From Siderastrea radians (taxonomy: Eukaryota; Cnidaria; Anthozoa; Scleractinia; Rhizangiidae): a stretch of 64,000 nt of DNA. The notes beneath the pieces were generated by a model that was given only the letters and a program-made list of their open reading frames with translations, had not been told where the DNA came from and made no database searches. The stretch covers positions 57,228,074 through 57,292,073 of the forward strand of contig OZ024889.1 in assembly GCA_964017195.1 (NCBI GenBank), given 5' to 3'. The position numbers and the translations under genes are program-made. Positions 1 through 12,645 of this stretch are shown here, piece by piece (the stretch's first letter is position 1; each line of letters begins with the position of its first letter).

Positions 1-659
1 CGTTATTCAGCTCTGTCGCCAAAGCCTGGCTTGTGGCCGGGTTCACCTCGGCTTTCAGGCCAGGCTTTGGCTCCGGTCTACCCCGGTCTGGCCAGGCTCC
101 TGATGCAAGGGTTGTCAGTGTGGTGCTTATTTAAAACTGCCTACTTGCGAATAATACAGTCGCCTCAACTTTCCTGAACCCTACAAGGCATTCAATTCAA
201 AGATCTCCTCCACCGTGAAAACGCTCCAGAATTCAGAAATATACAACGAAATCGATACGGCGACACTTAAATGTGAAGTCAAAATTCACACTAGTGCTTT
301 CGGATCACTAACGGCAGCGATGGAAGAAGATACAAATCAGACTTTACAACAATAAAGAAAATGGCGTACTTTTCGTATATGAAAAATGTACCTTGGCGCG
401 CAAAGCACTTTGGGTGACACTAGCTCTTTAAATTAAAACATCCAAGTCTGAACAGTCTGAACAGTGATCTGAACAGTGATCCAGTGATCCAGTCTGAACA
501 GTGATTGTCATTTTAGTGGCTCAATTAAGTCTGACGTAGACCTTGTACTTACACAACCTAAGCAATTGCCCTGTTGAGGACTCTTAAGGTCATGCAGAAT
601 TACATCCCACCTGGGATCCTCAGCCTTAAACAAGCTGACTAAATGTAAGATTCCTGAAC
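1..659. other. Host noncoding DNA, nothing recognised
   Basis: No convincing coding exon, RNA gene or known repeat is seen. A short run of near-repeats built on CAGTCTGAACAGTGATC lies at about 450..505. Open frames here are short and have no family features. Confidence 0.4.
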
Positions 660-910
660 CAGAAATTCCCAGGTAGGATCCCACCTGGGATCCCATCCCC
701 ACCCGGGATCCCATTCCTACCCGGGATCCCATTCCCACCCGGGATCCCACCCTACAACAAGCATCTCTGGAAAATTTCTATTTGTTGGGATTCTCTATTG
801 GGATCCCACCCGGGATGCACTCGGGATCCCGTTCCAAAATCCCACCCTGGGATCCCAGTTGGGATCCCACCCGGGATCCCCGGTGGGATCCCGGGCGGGA
901 TCCCAACAAA
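660..910. repeat. Palindromic GGGATCCC minisatellite
   Basis: Degenerate tandem units of roughly 20-25 bp, each centred on the self-complementary core GGGATCCC with a variable spacer such as CACCC or CATTCC. Because each unit is a palindrome, the array can fold on either strand. ORFs through it give Gly/Pro/Ile repeats and are not genes. Confidence 0.75.
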
Positions 911-1116
911 AATTTTACCTGGGTAAAAGGCAGTGAAATTCAGATATTCACTTGAATCCAGTGCCTTCTTTTCTGAAATCGAGAAAATGGACACTATAGC
1001 AAAAAGAGAAAATTGTCTTGAAGATTCAAATCTAGCAAAACAAGCTATGATGTGCAGTTGTGTCTGTTGGCCGCGCGACACCAAGAGGACTAAGTCAAAT
1101 GACGGACGATTACAAG

Positions 1117-1143
1117 CGACGACAACGACGACGACGACGACGA
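1117..1143. repeat. (ACG)n microsatellite
   Basis: Short CGA/ACG trinucleotide run in noncoding host DNA. Confidence 0.7.
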
Positions 1144-1649
1144 AAATGAAAAACAGAAAACGTTCATTTAACGAGTCGGCGCGACCTGCACATGCGCACG
1201 ACAGACGCCTTAAAAAAAATTCACACCTCTGCTAAGCATCGACTCCAAGTGAGTATCCATAACAGGTGTCGAAGGCCGGCATCCTTCCACGAGGCCACGA
1301 ACGCTAACGTTACTTGTAGAAGTTAATTTTACTACTTATTTCTTTTCCCCTGACAAGATGCCTATCCACAGGTAAATGCTGGTGTTTTTCCTGGGAAAAT
1401 GTGTTCGGACGGGCCCAGAAACCATGGTTGTGGACAGAAAAAACCAGAAGGAACTAGCTCTTCTATATTTGGCGTCGGGACCGCTGCGAAATGCTGCGAA
1501 CTCAAGCGTTGTGCCGACCAAGTTCGCAGCAGTCCTCGAAGGCAAATTCGTAACTTGAACTTTTTGCCTTCCATCAAAAAGACAACTGAGTATTTTTTGA
1601 GCTTTTTCTTTCCATTAATAAAATTGTTTTTGACTTTTGTTGTCTTTGC

Positions 1650-1900
1650 TAAAACGTGGGTCACCATGCGATCTCGTGCCAAAAACGCGGGATACAGCAC
1701 AGGGTTATCCCAAGTGTATGCCACCTCATATTGGTGACCCTGTGGTGTGGACGGACGGTCAGACGGACGGTCACGTGACTATTACGTCATTAGTAAAATT
1801 TCTTGGCCTGATAGGTTACCAAATTTGCTTCGCAATGGGGCTCCGCTGGGGCGCTACGCGTGCGGGCTACGCTAATATGGCCTCGGAGCACGCACTGGAG
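1650..1900. repeat. Candidate dispersed repeat fragment
   Basis: Contains GGACGGTCAGACGGACGGTCACGTGAC followed in broken form by GC-rich GCTCCGCTGGGGCGC-type sequence, a texture that resembles the 3' part of a dispersed repeat. No intact frame or terminal structure is seen. Assignment is tentative. Confidence 0.25.
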
Positions 1901-2190
1901 GACTGTCTGAGGACTATCGAAGGAGTAGGCACGAATGAAGGGCGATCGCACAGCCCTTGATAGCGAGCTTGGTGTGAATTCCAGTGAAGTTCGGGCAAGG
2001 GCCAAGTACCATGGAAAAAAATCAAAATCGAGAAAGGGGAATTAGAAGAGTATTTGTCTCGATCTCGAGAAATCCTTCGAAAATTTCGGACTGCCGGATA
2101 TTTATAGCCAGTTGAAGCATACGTACTCGGCTGCTGCGTATCTAGACAATGCCAAAGTGTATCGTTTAGGTATTAAATCGCGGTACCAGG

Positions 2191-2300
2191 CAAAACGACC
2201 CAAAACGACCCACAACAACCCACAACGACCCAAAACCACCGAACCTCATGAACAAAAACAAGACCCACAACGACGCAGAACGGCCGAAACAACCCAAAAC
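2191..2300. repeat. Degenerate CAAAACGACC repeat
   Basis: Tandem decamer-like units (CAAAACGACC, CACAACGACC and variants) in noncoding DNA. Confidence 0.6.
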
Positions 2301-3380
2301 AAGTCGAGTACGGTAAATCCTCCTGGGTACATCGTGTACAATTGACTGTGTTATAATTGTTGAAACCTCGTTGAGTTTATATTAATACATAAATTATTAT
2401 TACAGCTGTCGGCGCACCTTTTTTTTAATTGCTTCGTTTTTTTAAAATTCTCTTCGTCTTATTCCTCGCGCGAATTTATGAAGCGGGGATTGCGAATGTG
2501 TCGCGCGGTATCGCGTGGGGATCGCGCGCGGATCTCTCGGGCTACATATGGGCACCATCATGTTTATTCATTGCGTGCTGAAACAACCCATTGGCTGATA
2601 CAAATGAGGGACACGAAGAAAGATCAGCAAAGACCACAACGCCTGATCTGATACGACAATTGGCTGGAAATCCTCGCCGGGGGAGATTTAACACTAAAAT
2701 ATGAAGCTTGAGCATTCAGCTAACACATTCCTGAGCAGCAGAAAGACAGACTTATTAAAAACTGTTTGTTCAAAGTTGGAGCCAACATGTGAAATGCACA
2801 ATTTGGGAGAACAGTAGGAGTGCCTTAATAGAGGCATGAGGGACTTTAAATAGAAGAAATCTGCTATTGATTCCGTTTGAAGGTTCTGGGAAATTCAGTT
2901 GTTTCAAACTGAATTTCGGTATATCAACTAATCGTGGCCGAAGAATGTTTGAAAAATATGGGGATGCACAGTTCAGTAACATCGGGCTGTTAGTGTTAAT
3001 CGACGATGACGACCGTCCAATAGTAGCATCCATTTCTAAATTGTAACGCAAGAATTGTAAGACAATTAATTTATACAAGATTCGATGTACACAGGAAGGT
3101 TTGCCATACTCGGCTCGTTTTGGGTCGTTGTGAGTCTTTCTGTTGATCAGTTTGGCTGGTTTTGCGTTTTAGTATTTCCCAGGTTATTTACCTGGAGCGA
3201 GGGGGTACGTGATATATTCACCTGGTACCCATCAGGTGAACATATCACATACTTTCGAGGGACAGGTAAATAACATGCTTACTTTTCAGTTGCTGGGGTT
3301 CAGTTGTAGGGCAAATATTGGTAATCTCCAGAGTACCAACAATCCACGATATGTTGCACGTGATGAAGTCGAACATTATC

Positions 3381-3775
3381 CCAGGGGGGGGAGTACTCCC
3401 TTATATGGCCTTAACGGGGACGTACGGCCCGATAGGGTATGGTTTTCAGAGGGTTTTGTCTTGAACGGGGTATCGATTTCATCAATTTTTGTCTTAAACA
3501 GGGTGACGCTACACGACCTTGTGTATTCGTTAACTTACAGAAACCTCACCACAAGCCGAATTTTTACAGGTTTGCCAATGCACAGTGTATTGAAAAAAGC
3601 CAGAAAGCCGGGTATGATGTTGGGTTAAATGTCTTAAACAGGGTACGAAAAATTTGAGATTCTGTCTTAAATAGGGTAGCAAAATCAGAGATTTGTGTCT
3701 TAAACAGGGTCAGGGTTTAAACACTCGGGCCGCACCTCCCTACCCGAGCATCTGCTGAGTGTTCCCTCCCCGGGA
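3381..3775. mobile_element. Candidate non-autonomous inverted-repeat element
   Basis: The left edge reads CCCAGGGGGGGGAGTACTCC and the right edge reads GAGTGTTCCCTCCCCGGG, which are imperfect inverse complements. Inside, TTAAACAGGGT-type units recur three or four times (about 3490, 3630, 3670, 3705). No protein is encoded. This looks like a small non-autonomous element; family and target duplication are not determined. Confidence 0.4.
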
Positions 3776-6189
3776 ATTTATGAACTTTTCATGGAATAAC
3801 CTGAAGGAATAAAGTGACAGTGACAGTAACAGTGTGTTTTGCAGCGAAAAGAAAAAAAAACATCAAGTTCAATGGCAAGGCGAGACGTATTACATTATTG
3901 AAGAATAGAAATTTAAATCGATGTATGATTCTTTCAAAAGTTTCTTTGCATTTGCTAGTGGTCGCCACCAATTTGGTTCTTTAACCGAATGTGATTGGTT
4001 GTCCCGTTTCCTTTTCGGTGTTATGTTGTAATTATTCTTTGGGGGGACTAAGTCGAAGGGAATATGTGGAGGGGAATATCCTAAGGGAATACATTGCGGT
4101 GTTTTACTATTGTTTCAGCCCGCCGCCACAACCTTTTAGGGCATTGAATAAAAATCAAGGGTTATGTCACCTTCTGGGGTTATGTAATATATATTCCCCT
4201 GAAAAGAAGAAAGAAAATCGCGCTAACTGAAAAATAAGCTGAAATTGCCTGAGGAGCTCATTGTTGTCTCATGAATCAATATTGTTGTCTGCACGGATGT
4301 CCCTGTCATTATTATTCATAATAATCCCTCCGCGGGTGAGATCTCGTGGTTGTTGCACAGGAAGTCCAGGGTCAGGAGGCGGTATTAAAATACTGTATGT
4401 ATTGTTGTTTGGGTTTTGGGCTTCTGTATTTGTATGGAATTTGATCAGTAGTTGAGTCAGAAGTAAAGACAAAAACTTACGAGATGAAATTCTTTTAGAC
4501 GAAATATTGTAAACGTGGTTTTCCCGGAGGTTTTAAAGCGTTTCAATCGCATTTTTAAAATATTTGTTTAGTAAAGAGGAAGCGAAGGCGAAATTATGTA
4601 ATGACTGTAGTATGTTAGAAAAGGAATTTAGGTCAAATTATTGAATTTTTCTTTTTGTGGCACGGTTTGTGTATAGTAGTTTTTTTGTTGCAAGGATTGG
4701 TTCAATTGTATTGTGTTTAGCAAAGTTGAATTGTCTGGACGTTTTTTAATGGCGACAGTAAGGGAGTTTGTTTTAATAGTCTGTTTGATATTCATGCATT
4801 TGTTTTTTTTGAACCGATTGCGAAAAAGAAGGTAGCAAGTAAATGAGTTATTTTTAGGATCCCGGGATTAGGATGTATTATTGTGCGCGTGTTAAGCGTT
4901 CGTGGTGGCAAAGTCTATAGGAGGGATTAGGCACGAACGATGGATAAGAGAGGAAGCATTAGAGGCAGAAATAACCGATTTGAGGAAGAGGCTCGAAAGA
5001 AACAAGCAAGAACTTATGTGATGACAAGCTGCAAAAGCCATCCAGAGATCAACAATCGCCGTACTCAAAGAAACCTTGTCAAGACAGAACGAAAGATCAA
5101 CATTTTAAGAAGGAGAAACGCAAGATGGAACCTTAATTTGAGCACGAGGAAATGGAGTTGAAGGTCATCCTGGAACAGGATTACTACAGAAGACGAAAGG
5201 AACGTCCACGAGAATGCTTTGTAAATCGAGTGAGACGCTTGGTGTCCAACCCAGAAAAACGTCAGTCTTTTGAAACGCGAATTTCAAGAATTTAGACACA
5301 AAAAACAAAAAGCTGAAACTGGCGATAAAGAAGACTCAGTTTTCCAATGGCGAGTCGGTTAAGTGGGATAGAGGAAAGCTCTGTTGGTAAGTCTGGGAAG
5401 TCTACTGAGTTCTGAGAACTGCCCAGGAACTTATGGCGATTACCGTTTAACCGGTACGAGGCTTGAAATCGCGGCGGGAAACGAAATACTAGGAACTTTG
5501 ATGACGAGATATGGGATGAAAATACCATTGAAGCGGGACATGCTGCTTGTCAAGAAGCTTGACCAGAAACAGCTAATATCACGAAAACCTGCGGCATGTC
5601 CAAGCGATCCTGCAGTCAGGATTGTAATTGGTGCAAGATAGCCTCGCTTTGATTTCGAAGGTAAGGCATCCAGTAACGTCCGAAAAAAGGTTTACAAGTC
5701 AACCCTTGACTTGTGTTGAATTGGCACCATGAGCATACTGTGTGTACTGCAGCTAAAATTCTTACTTGGGCATTTTGCGGCGACGCATTTTCTTCTGTCT
5801 CTAAGCTTTGTCGGACAAGGCACCCCACCATTCTTTTCGCTTTTTATAAACTTCCTTATTCGAAACTTTTTACCTCTGTTGCACTTTTTTGAACATGGTG
5901 TCCAAGGAGACCACCCTGTTACAATGCAATCTAAAATAGAGTAAAAGAAAAGGAGTAAGAAAATTAATTTAATGAGAAATCAGGGAATAGAAAACAGAAA
6001 GGTAGCAACATATCTCTCAATATCTTTCTCATCTTTCTCATGTATTCACCAGGCTTAAAATTCCCCATCACATTTATATCATTGCGGATATGCCACCTAT
6101 CGACATTTCAGTCCCAGCAGTATGCAGGACCTTTGTCACATGACCCTACAAATTGTAGTTTAATGGCGTTCAGTTGGCTCCCGCGAGTC

Positions 6190-6330
6190 TCCGTGTAGCT
6201 CAGTGGTAGAGCATCTGGACTACTAACCAGAAGGTCATAGGTTTGACTCCTGTTGGGAGAAGTCGGATTTTTTTCCGAGTCGCCTGTGTGTCACTAACTG
6301 AATAATAACATATTTCTCCAGTTTACTGCT
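6190..6330 (+). mobile_element. tRNA-derived SINE (or tRNA pseudogene)
   Basis: A tRNA-like head carries a good A box (GTAGCTCAGTGGTAG) and a B-box-like GGTTTGACTCC. It continues past the acceptor end into a hairpin AGTCGGATTTTTTTCCGAGT, which a plain tRNA lacks. The anticodon loop has an extra base, so a working tRNA is unlikely. A tRNA-headed SINE is the best reading. Confidence 0.6.
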
Positions 6331-6335
6331 GTTTG

Positions 6336-6482
6336 GTTGGAAAACAGTAACTAAGGTGCGTGTGTATATCAGTGAGGCTCTGGAGCCTCTGGGGTCCCCC
6401 AGAATGTGATTGACGCAAGGAACCTTTTCACTGCGTCTGTACGCGATAGCACTGTCGTTTGAGCTTGCCTTTTCAGATCATC
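6336..6482. repeat. Direct repeat copy 1 (~145 bp)
   Basis: Nearly identical to 6927..7074, both beginning GGTTGGAAAACAGTAACTAA. The copies are about 590 bp apart in the same orientation. Neither contains a recognisable gene. Confidence 0.8.
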
Positions 6483-6926
6483 TTTCTCAAGGTTACAACT
6501 GCACACGGCAATTAAAAAACAGACTTCACAAACGATAAGTGTAGAAACGCAGCAGGAAACCTGCATTGGGCTAGTTCGAAAATAGTTATTCAAGCTTGAT
6601 GCAAAGTCAGTCAATGTCATCACAAACATTCCTTCTCAGGACTACACTCACCCGGACGATCGTAATTTACCGAGCTATGATAGATAACAGTGTAGCCATA
6701 CCGTTGCTCTTCTCCACGGGACACTTTGGAAGTTTACACCTCCACCATTTTATAAGCGAGTAGAAGTCTGGGCAGGGCTTTCCACCAGGCCCCTCTTTTC
6801 GCAGAATTGTACGCGACCGAAATCGGCCGCCTCGACCACACGTGCCCAGGCACCCACTCCACGATGACCAGGGAGACAGCTTGCAGTTTTGCTTGGGAGT
6901 AACAGGAACTAAGGAAATGAAGGAAA

Positions 6927-7074
6927 GGTTGGAAAACAGTAACTAAGGTGCGTGTGTATATCAGTGAGGCTCTGGAGCCTCTGGGGTCCACCAGAATGTG
7001 ATTGACGCAAGGAACCTTTTCACTGCGTATGTACGCGATAGCACTGTCGTTTGAGCTTGCCTTTTCAGATCATT
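6927..7074. repeat. Direct repeat copy 2 (~145 bp)
   Basis: Second copy of the 6336..6482 repeat, with only scattered substitutions. Confidence 0.8.
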
Positions 7075-7154
7075 TTGATGGCAGAGCTAGCGATACCAGA
7101 ACTGTGAAATGTTCATTGTTTTATCACGCATTTATTTCATTCCTGTCAACAGAG

Positions 7155-7560
7155 CATGTGTTCTCTAATCTCCGGAAAGAGACAGAAATTTTTACCTACG
7201 TATGAGACCAAATCTGGCTATGTAATAAGATCCGTCTTCGCAATTCAAGTACGCAAGTGAAATAAAATCAAAACTAATCTGAGAAGTTTGTAAAAGCTGA
7301 TAGCCGGTTTCCGATAGCAAGAAGTCACTTCTGTTTACCTTAGATATAGCTAGCTTTTTCAGTTGAAAGACAGACAAGATTAAAATTTCCGCTAAGGAAA
7401 CAAAATGCTTAGTTTGGCACGGTCTCCGCGAAAAATTAATCAGGTCTCATTACGACCATCTGAAGAAGAAATTTGGCCAAAAAAGGAGAATTGGAAGAGA
7501 TTAGGGATTGAGATGATAATGAATATGTGATAAATTATATATGAACTGCAAGAATGAAAG
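7155..7560. repeat. Diverged duplicated segment, copy A
   Basis: Shares a long diverged match with 10890..11300, for example TAAAATTTCCGCT followed by AAACAAAATG and TTTGGCACGGTCTCCGCG. Same orientation, about 3.7 kb apart. Together with the 8577..8900 / 11440..11870 pair it suggests a segmental duplication or two copies of one larger element. Confidence 0.7.
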
Positions 7561-7569
7561 CAAATGAAG

Positions 7570-7730
7570 AATGATCCTCGCGGTGATGTGCGCAATTAAG
7601 GAAATTGCGATTAAGCCTGAAAAATTTCGAGGCTTTGGACGGGATTTGAACTCGCGACTTTTACGCTGCTAGTGTGATGCTTTAACCAACTAAGCTACCC
7701 AGGCCTCATATGTTGGGAGCGGTCAATTGT
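7570..7730 (-). mobile_element. tRNA-derived SINE, minus strand
   Basis: On the minus strand a tRNA-like head reads GGGTAGCTTAGTTGGTTAAA (A box) and GAGTTCAAATCCCG (B box). It is followed by a tail containing TTAATTGCGC and GAGGATCATTCTTC. A matching tail fragment lies in the opposite orientation at about 7850..7935, and a second copy of the element is at 11315..11435. Confidence 0.65.
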
Positions 7731-8576
7731 GAGTTCAGATACATCGTTAAGTTAATAAATGAGATGACAATGAATATATGATAAATCAGATATAAACTGT
7801 ACGTGGAAGTGAAATCTCAACATCTGAAATCAAATCAAATCAAATCCGGTCCAAAGCCTCGAATTTTTTTTTTCAGGTTCAATCGCAATTTCTTTAATTG
7901 CATGCATCACTGCGAGGATCATTCTTTATTTGAGGGTAGGGATTAATGTAAAATTATAATAAGACCTTTTGTCTACGGAAGATGGAGCTGAAACTCAAAC
8001 TTATTCAAATGGCGGAATACTAAAGCAGAAATATTACCCCCGCTTTATAGCCCGACCGCCCTATAGTAAAAAACGCGACCTGCATCGAGTTGCGTATTGC
8101 TGCATAGCTAGAGAGATGAAATGTGTGTACAAAGGTGTGCCATAGGCTTCCGTTGCAGCTATATTGAATTGGGGCGGCCATCAGTACTTTCAGCGGAAAC
8201 CGTCTGTTCAATGGAGTGGGCCCTACAAAGTAAACATGGTGACTTACGGTTCTGGTTGTTTCAAGAATAAACTAATTCACCCGGGTTGTTTTCAAGTGTT
8301 AAGGAGATTTTTCAGGAAGTTGTCAACTAGTAATTCCGTGTCTCGGGGCTATTATAGACGATCCAATAACATTTCCAACACACGCAAACCATCAAAATCG
8401 ACCCATATGGTGTTAATTATAAGGTACGTTTTGGGTTAAAACGCCCGGTATTTCTTGGTAAATGAACGACAAGCAGTAAATCCGTGCGTACGAGTGTGTT
8501 CTGCGTCACCATGTAAAATATAATCGTCTGGGAATTTGTCCCAGTGCATGCCCCCTCCCCCCGTTGTATACTAGAT

Positions 8577-8900
8577 GGCCTTATTATGTAATGGACAGTT
8601 AACAGTAGAGGTAACTGGTTTCACCTCGTGTATAAGGTGAAACATGGTTCAGCTCCATCTAACTGCTGTGACTGTTATCTTTTTGCATTGGTCGCTATCC
8701 TCATTTGAAAAGTGGAGTTCATCTATGTTGAAACGCGGATAACATCTTAATTAGTAAAGAAAAATCTATCATTGTTTTCAAAGAGCTGCGAAGTAAAATC
8801 AGTCTCACTAACAGCTCAGCCAAAATAATCTGCTCTGTATAGAGATAACAACCTTGATTGGAAAGAAATACAAAGGCTGCCATTCCGTGTCGCAATAAAG
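8577..8900. repeat. Diverged duplicated segment, copy A2
   Basis: Matches 11440..11870 with small indels: shared blocks include CCATCTAACTGCTGTGA and AATAATCTGCTCTGTATAG. It continues the duplication that pairs 7155..7560 with 10890..11300. Confidence 0.65.
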
Positions 8901-10889
8901 ACACAACTGAACACGAGGGTTTCAAATATAAAATTTTAAATAGGTACTTAGTCAAAATACTCTTCTCAGTAAGGTTGGTGTTAAACCTTCCTCAGCCTAG
9001 TCGGCTGTGCAAAGACGCTGAAGGATCCCTTGAACATCTCTTTAAATCTCTAGCCCCTACATTTTTTAGTACTGATCGGACATTACGACGTGGCTTAAGA
9101 ATCAAAACGTCAACTTGTTAGCTCTATCTGGGACATCGATATATTGTTCAGTATGTGGAACCATAAGACGATTTTCTCTTTCGATCTCTTTCTTGATTAT
9201 AACCTCCTCATCGCAAAGCAGTCTGTAATATTGTCAGAGCAATACAGCCACCCCATGTCTTAAGCTGTTTATTTGGAGAGTTAAATTGACTTATCAAATA
9301 GAAACCGAAATTTCCGGAAATCGAACAACAAATTGAAATGGGGCAAATACGTAGATAACTGTTAAAGGCGATAGATAAACTTTGATAATGTATCTTCTAC
9401 TCTCGAGGGCTCGGCATACTACTTTAAAAATATTGTTCAAAGTAACGTGTAAAATAGTGTCTCCATGGGTGAGTGTGTGTCTGTTTTTTGTTATATTATT
9501 GACTTTTTTCTCATTGATTTATGTAGACTGTTGTATCAAAAACCCAAGCATTGCAATAAAAACAATAATCTTAGTTTGACAATCCAAAGATTTTAGCGCG
9601 CTATATTTCTCTCCACTGGGGTAGAAATTCCTCCGAAAAATATTTTAAGTCTTAGAGCTCATTTTAGTTCTTTGAGATTAAATCGACAGTCTTTCCCCTA
9701 AACAACTTCCACACCCTAAATATAGAAGAAATAATATACACATTTCCCATTATGGCGTAGAATCTATTATGACCCATTAATTTCTAAGCGCAATACAGAA
9801 AGCAATTCCGGCGTATACTTTGGCTTTGCATACATGTACTCTAGATCTGGTTGCAGAAGAAGTCCTTCCTGTTTATACTAGTAAGATTCTGGAGAGTGTG
9901 GCAAAAGTTGACTGGTTTATAAAATGACAGTTGTTAATTTACCGGGGATACAACTGGATTTTTAGTTTTTATACAATGTTTAATGGACTCCGTGAATAGT
10001 AACCCTACCCTGTGGTTGTATGCGCGCTAATTGTATAATTTGAAGATAATTCTCGAGTTTTTGAAGACGAATGAAAGTCTACCCGCATGTACACATCATA
10101 AAATGGCATCTCTTATGTATATCATCATTAGTGAATAAAACGACGTTCAGGCTACCTGGGGTATTGAGCTGCTCCGTGGGCAGAGAGGTACACTTGACAT
10201 GAAGATACTTTCTGCCTAGGATGCTTATACTCGCGTAGACAGAGAAAACAGAAATCACAAATAGCCTCATGGCTGCAGTTGACTGTAAAATCCCAAGGGA
10301 GGTCAGGAGAAGTAATGGTAATCTAACGAGTTAAGGTGTGACTGCAGTTGGAACCGTAGAAGTGGTTATTCCATTAGCACGCAGGAATGACTTTCTTACC
10401 GCTCAAGTGTAACTGTTTTTATAGCACACTGACGGAATTTGAGTACGTTAGATTTCGCGTGTAGTGTCAAGTGACTTCTGATGTAAACAAACCTCGAAAG
10501 TTCGGACATCCGGTACTCATACAACCGACTGCTACGAACTACAAGTAGTCACAAGTCGCTATTTCAAGTTCCTGTTACTATGTAATTTTTCCATTACTTG
10601 AAGTCTTTGAAACTCGAATAGATCCAGGTTCAAAATGTCAAAGCAGAAGAATAAGAGCGACTTCCACGCCATGAATGTGGCAGAACTTAAAAAAATATTT
10701 ACAGGAACCTGGAGTTTTTAGTAAGCGGATATTTGAAAACTTGGCTAGTGAAAAACGCCCCGGATAAAACGGGATGTTATTCAAGTTTAGGGTCTCGGTT
10801 TATATGTCAAAATTTGTTTGCTTTGCTTTTGAACAGTACCGAATAACCGAAATGTTTAAAACCAGTTCGTTCTGATCTGCTCCCTTTCA
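8901..10889. other. Host noncoding DNA
   Basis: No gene is supported. A short ATG-initiated frame at 10635..10721 resembles the start of some transposon proteins but stops after 28 codons. A ~120-bp piece at 10768..10885 recurs at about 41645..41765. Confidence 0.35.
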
Positions 10890-11300
10890 ACAGAGTAACT
10901 ATGTGGTCTCTAATCTCTGGAAAGAGACAGACCTGGGCACTCTTGAGCCGTTTTAAATTTTTACCTACCCGCCAAGTATGAGATCAAATCTGGCTATGTA
11001 ATAAGATCCGTCGTCGAGCACGCAAGTGAAATAAAATCAGTGCTAATCTGAGAAGTTTGTAAAAGCTGATAGGCAGTCTGCGATAGCAAGAAGTCACTAC
11101 TGTTTACTCTAGATATAGCTGGCTTTTTAGTTGAAAGCCAGACAAGATTAAAATTTCCGCTCAGGAAACAAAATGTTTAGTTTGGCACGGTCTCCGCGAA
11201 AAATTAATCAGAGAAGAAATTTGGCCAAAAAGGACAATTAGAACAGATTAGAGATTGAGATGACATTGAATACATGATAAATCGTATAAGAACTGCAGAA
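10890..11300. repeat. Diverged duplicated segment, copy B
   Basis: Second copy of the 7155..7560 segment, same orientation, with substitutions and small indels. Confidence 0.7.
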
Positions 11301-11314
11301 GTGAAATCAAGTGA

Positions 11315-11435
11315 AGAATGATCCTCGCAGTGATTACGCTTGAAAAATTTCCACGCTTTGGACGATATTTGAAGTCGTGACTTTTACGCTGCAAGTGTGA
11401 TACTCTAACCAACTGAGCTACCAAGGCCTCATATG
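11315..11435 (-). mobile_element. tRNA-derived SINE, minus strand (degenerate)
   Basis: Same family as 7570..7730: minus-strand GGTAGCTCAGTTGGTTAGAG (A box) and a decayed B box, with the tail containing GAGGATCATTCTTC. Confidence 0.6.
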
Positions 11436-11439
11436 TATG

Positions 11440-11870
11440 GCCAGTTAACGGTTATGGACAGTGAACGTTAGAGTTAGCTGTTTTCACCTCATGTATAAGG
11501 TGAAACAAATTTCCCACAACTTAATCACCATCCTGTTTGCGTCATTTGCAATCTTTTTGCAATCTTTTACATGGACAAAAACGTGAATTTTACGGATATC
11601 ACGAGCACATGGTTCTCCATCTAACTGCTGTGATTGTTGTCTTTTTTGCCTTGGCCGCTATCCTCGCTTGAAAATTAAAGTGAAGTTCATCTATTTTTAA
11701 CCGCGAATAGCATCTTGATTAGAAAGAAAAATCTATCATAATGATTATTTTCAAAAAGCTGCGAAGTAAAATCAGTCTCATCAACAGCTCAATCAAAATA
11801 ATCTGCTCTGTATAGAGATATCAACTTTCAGTTCGGAAGAAATGCATAGGCGGCCATTCCGTGTCGCACT
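11440..11870. repeat. Diverged duplicated segment, copy B2
   Basis: Partner of 8577..8900, with an extra ~90-bp block near 11510..11600 that the other copy lacks. Confidence 0.65.
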
Positions 11871-12254
11871 CGCTTTCGAAACTTAAATGTGGCCTTACGA
11901 TTTAAAAACATTCCGAATAAATACAGAGTTATACTTTGAAAATGGCTTATTTTCCGGTTTAAGTAGCAACCAAGATCGGAAAATGGTTTTTGCAAAGATC
12001 GGTAGGCTAGTTTTGTTTGAAAAATTGTGGAAAATAGGCTTAAATTTAACAACCAGTTTTAACGGAAAAGGAGAATCACCTATTTTTTTATAACGAGAGT
12101 TTTCCTTTTTTTCTCTCAGAATTCAAACTTTTAGTCTAAAACCGACAGAAAAATTTCCCTTTTTGTGCAGAGCGAAAACATTCCTCCAAGCGAAACTGCT
12201 TTTCAAATATCTGAAACAAAGAACACCAAAGAGGTTTCCAAATTTCTGATCCCC

Positions 12255-12580
12255 TGAAAAACCCAGGAAAGAATTCTCGAATTTCTTACCTCATAAAAAG
12301 CTGAGCAGAGAATTCCGAATTTCTGACCCCAATAAAGAACTCAGCAGAGAGTTCCAAATTTCTGACCTCCATAAAGAGATCCGTAGAGAATTCCGCATTT
12401 CTGACCCCCATTAAAAGCTGAGCAGAGAATTCCGAATTTCTGACCTCCATGAAGAGCTCAGTAGAGAATTCCGAATTTCTGACCCCCCTAAAGAGCTGAG
12501 CTGAGAAGTCCGAATTTCCGCCTGACCCCATAAAAAACTCGGCAGAGAATTTGGAATTTCTGACCCCCGTAAGTAAGGTT
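12255..12580. repeat. 39-bp minisatellite, about 7-8 copies
   Basis: Units of about 39 bp share AGAGAATTCCGAATTTCTGA followed by CCCC and AAGAGCTGAGC-like sequence. Since 39 is a multiple of three, an open frame runs through on the minus strand. The repetitive peptide is a by-product, not a supported gene. Confidence 0.8.
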
Positions 12581-12645
12581 GAGGAGAGAATATAGGAAAA
12601 AAACACCATCACTGAATGAAGCAGCTTTCATTATTTTTATTACAT

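Noticed and set aside
6190..6262. Functional host tRNA-Thr or tRNA-Ser gene
   Set aside because: Anticodon loop has an extra base and the sequence continues into a SINE-like tail.
10635..10721. Short ATG frame resembling a transposon protein start
   Set aside because: Stops after 28 codons with no downstream continuation; too short to call.
12255..12580. CRISPR-like spaced repeats
   Set aside because: The units are contiguous and degenerate with no unique spacers, and the host is a eukaryote.
12286..12612. 108-aa minus-strand ORF with VRNSEFSAQLFM repeats
   Set aside because: Explained by the 39-bp minisatellite, with no promoter or homologous domain.
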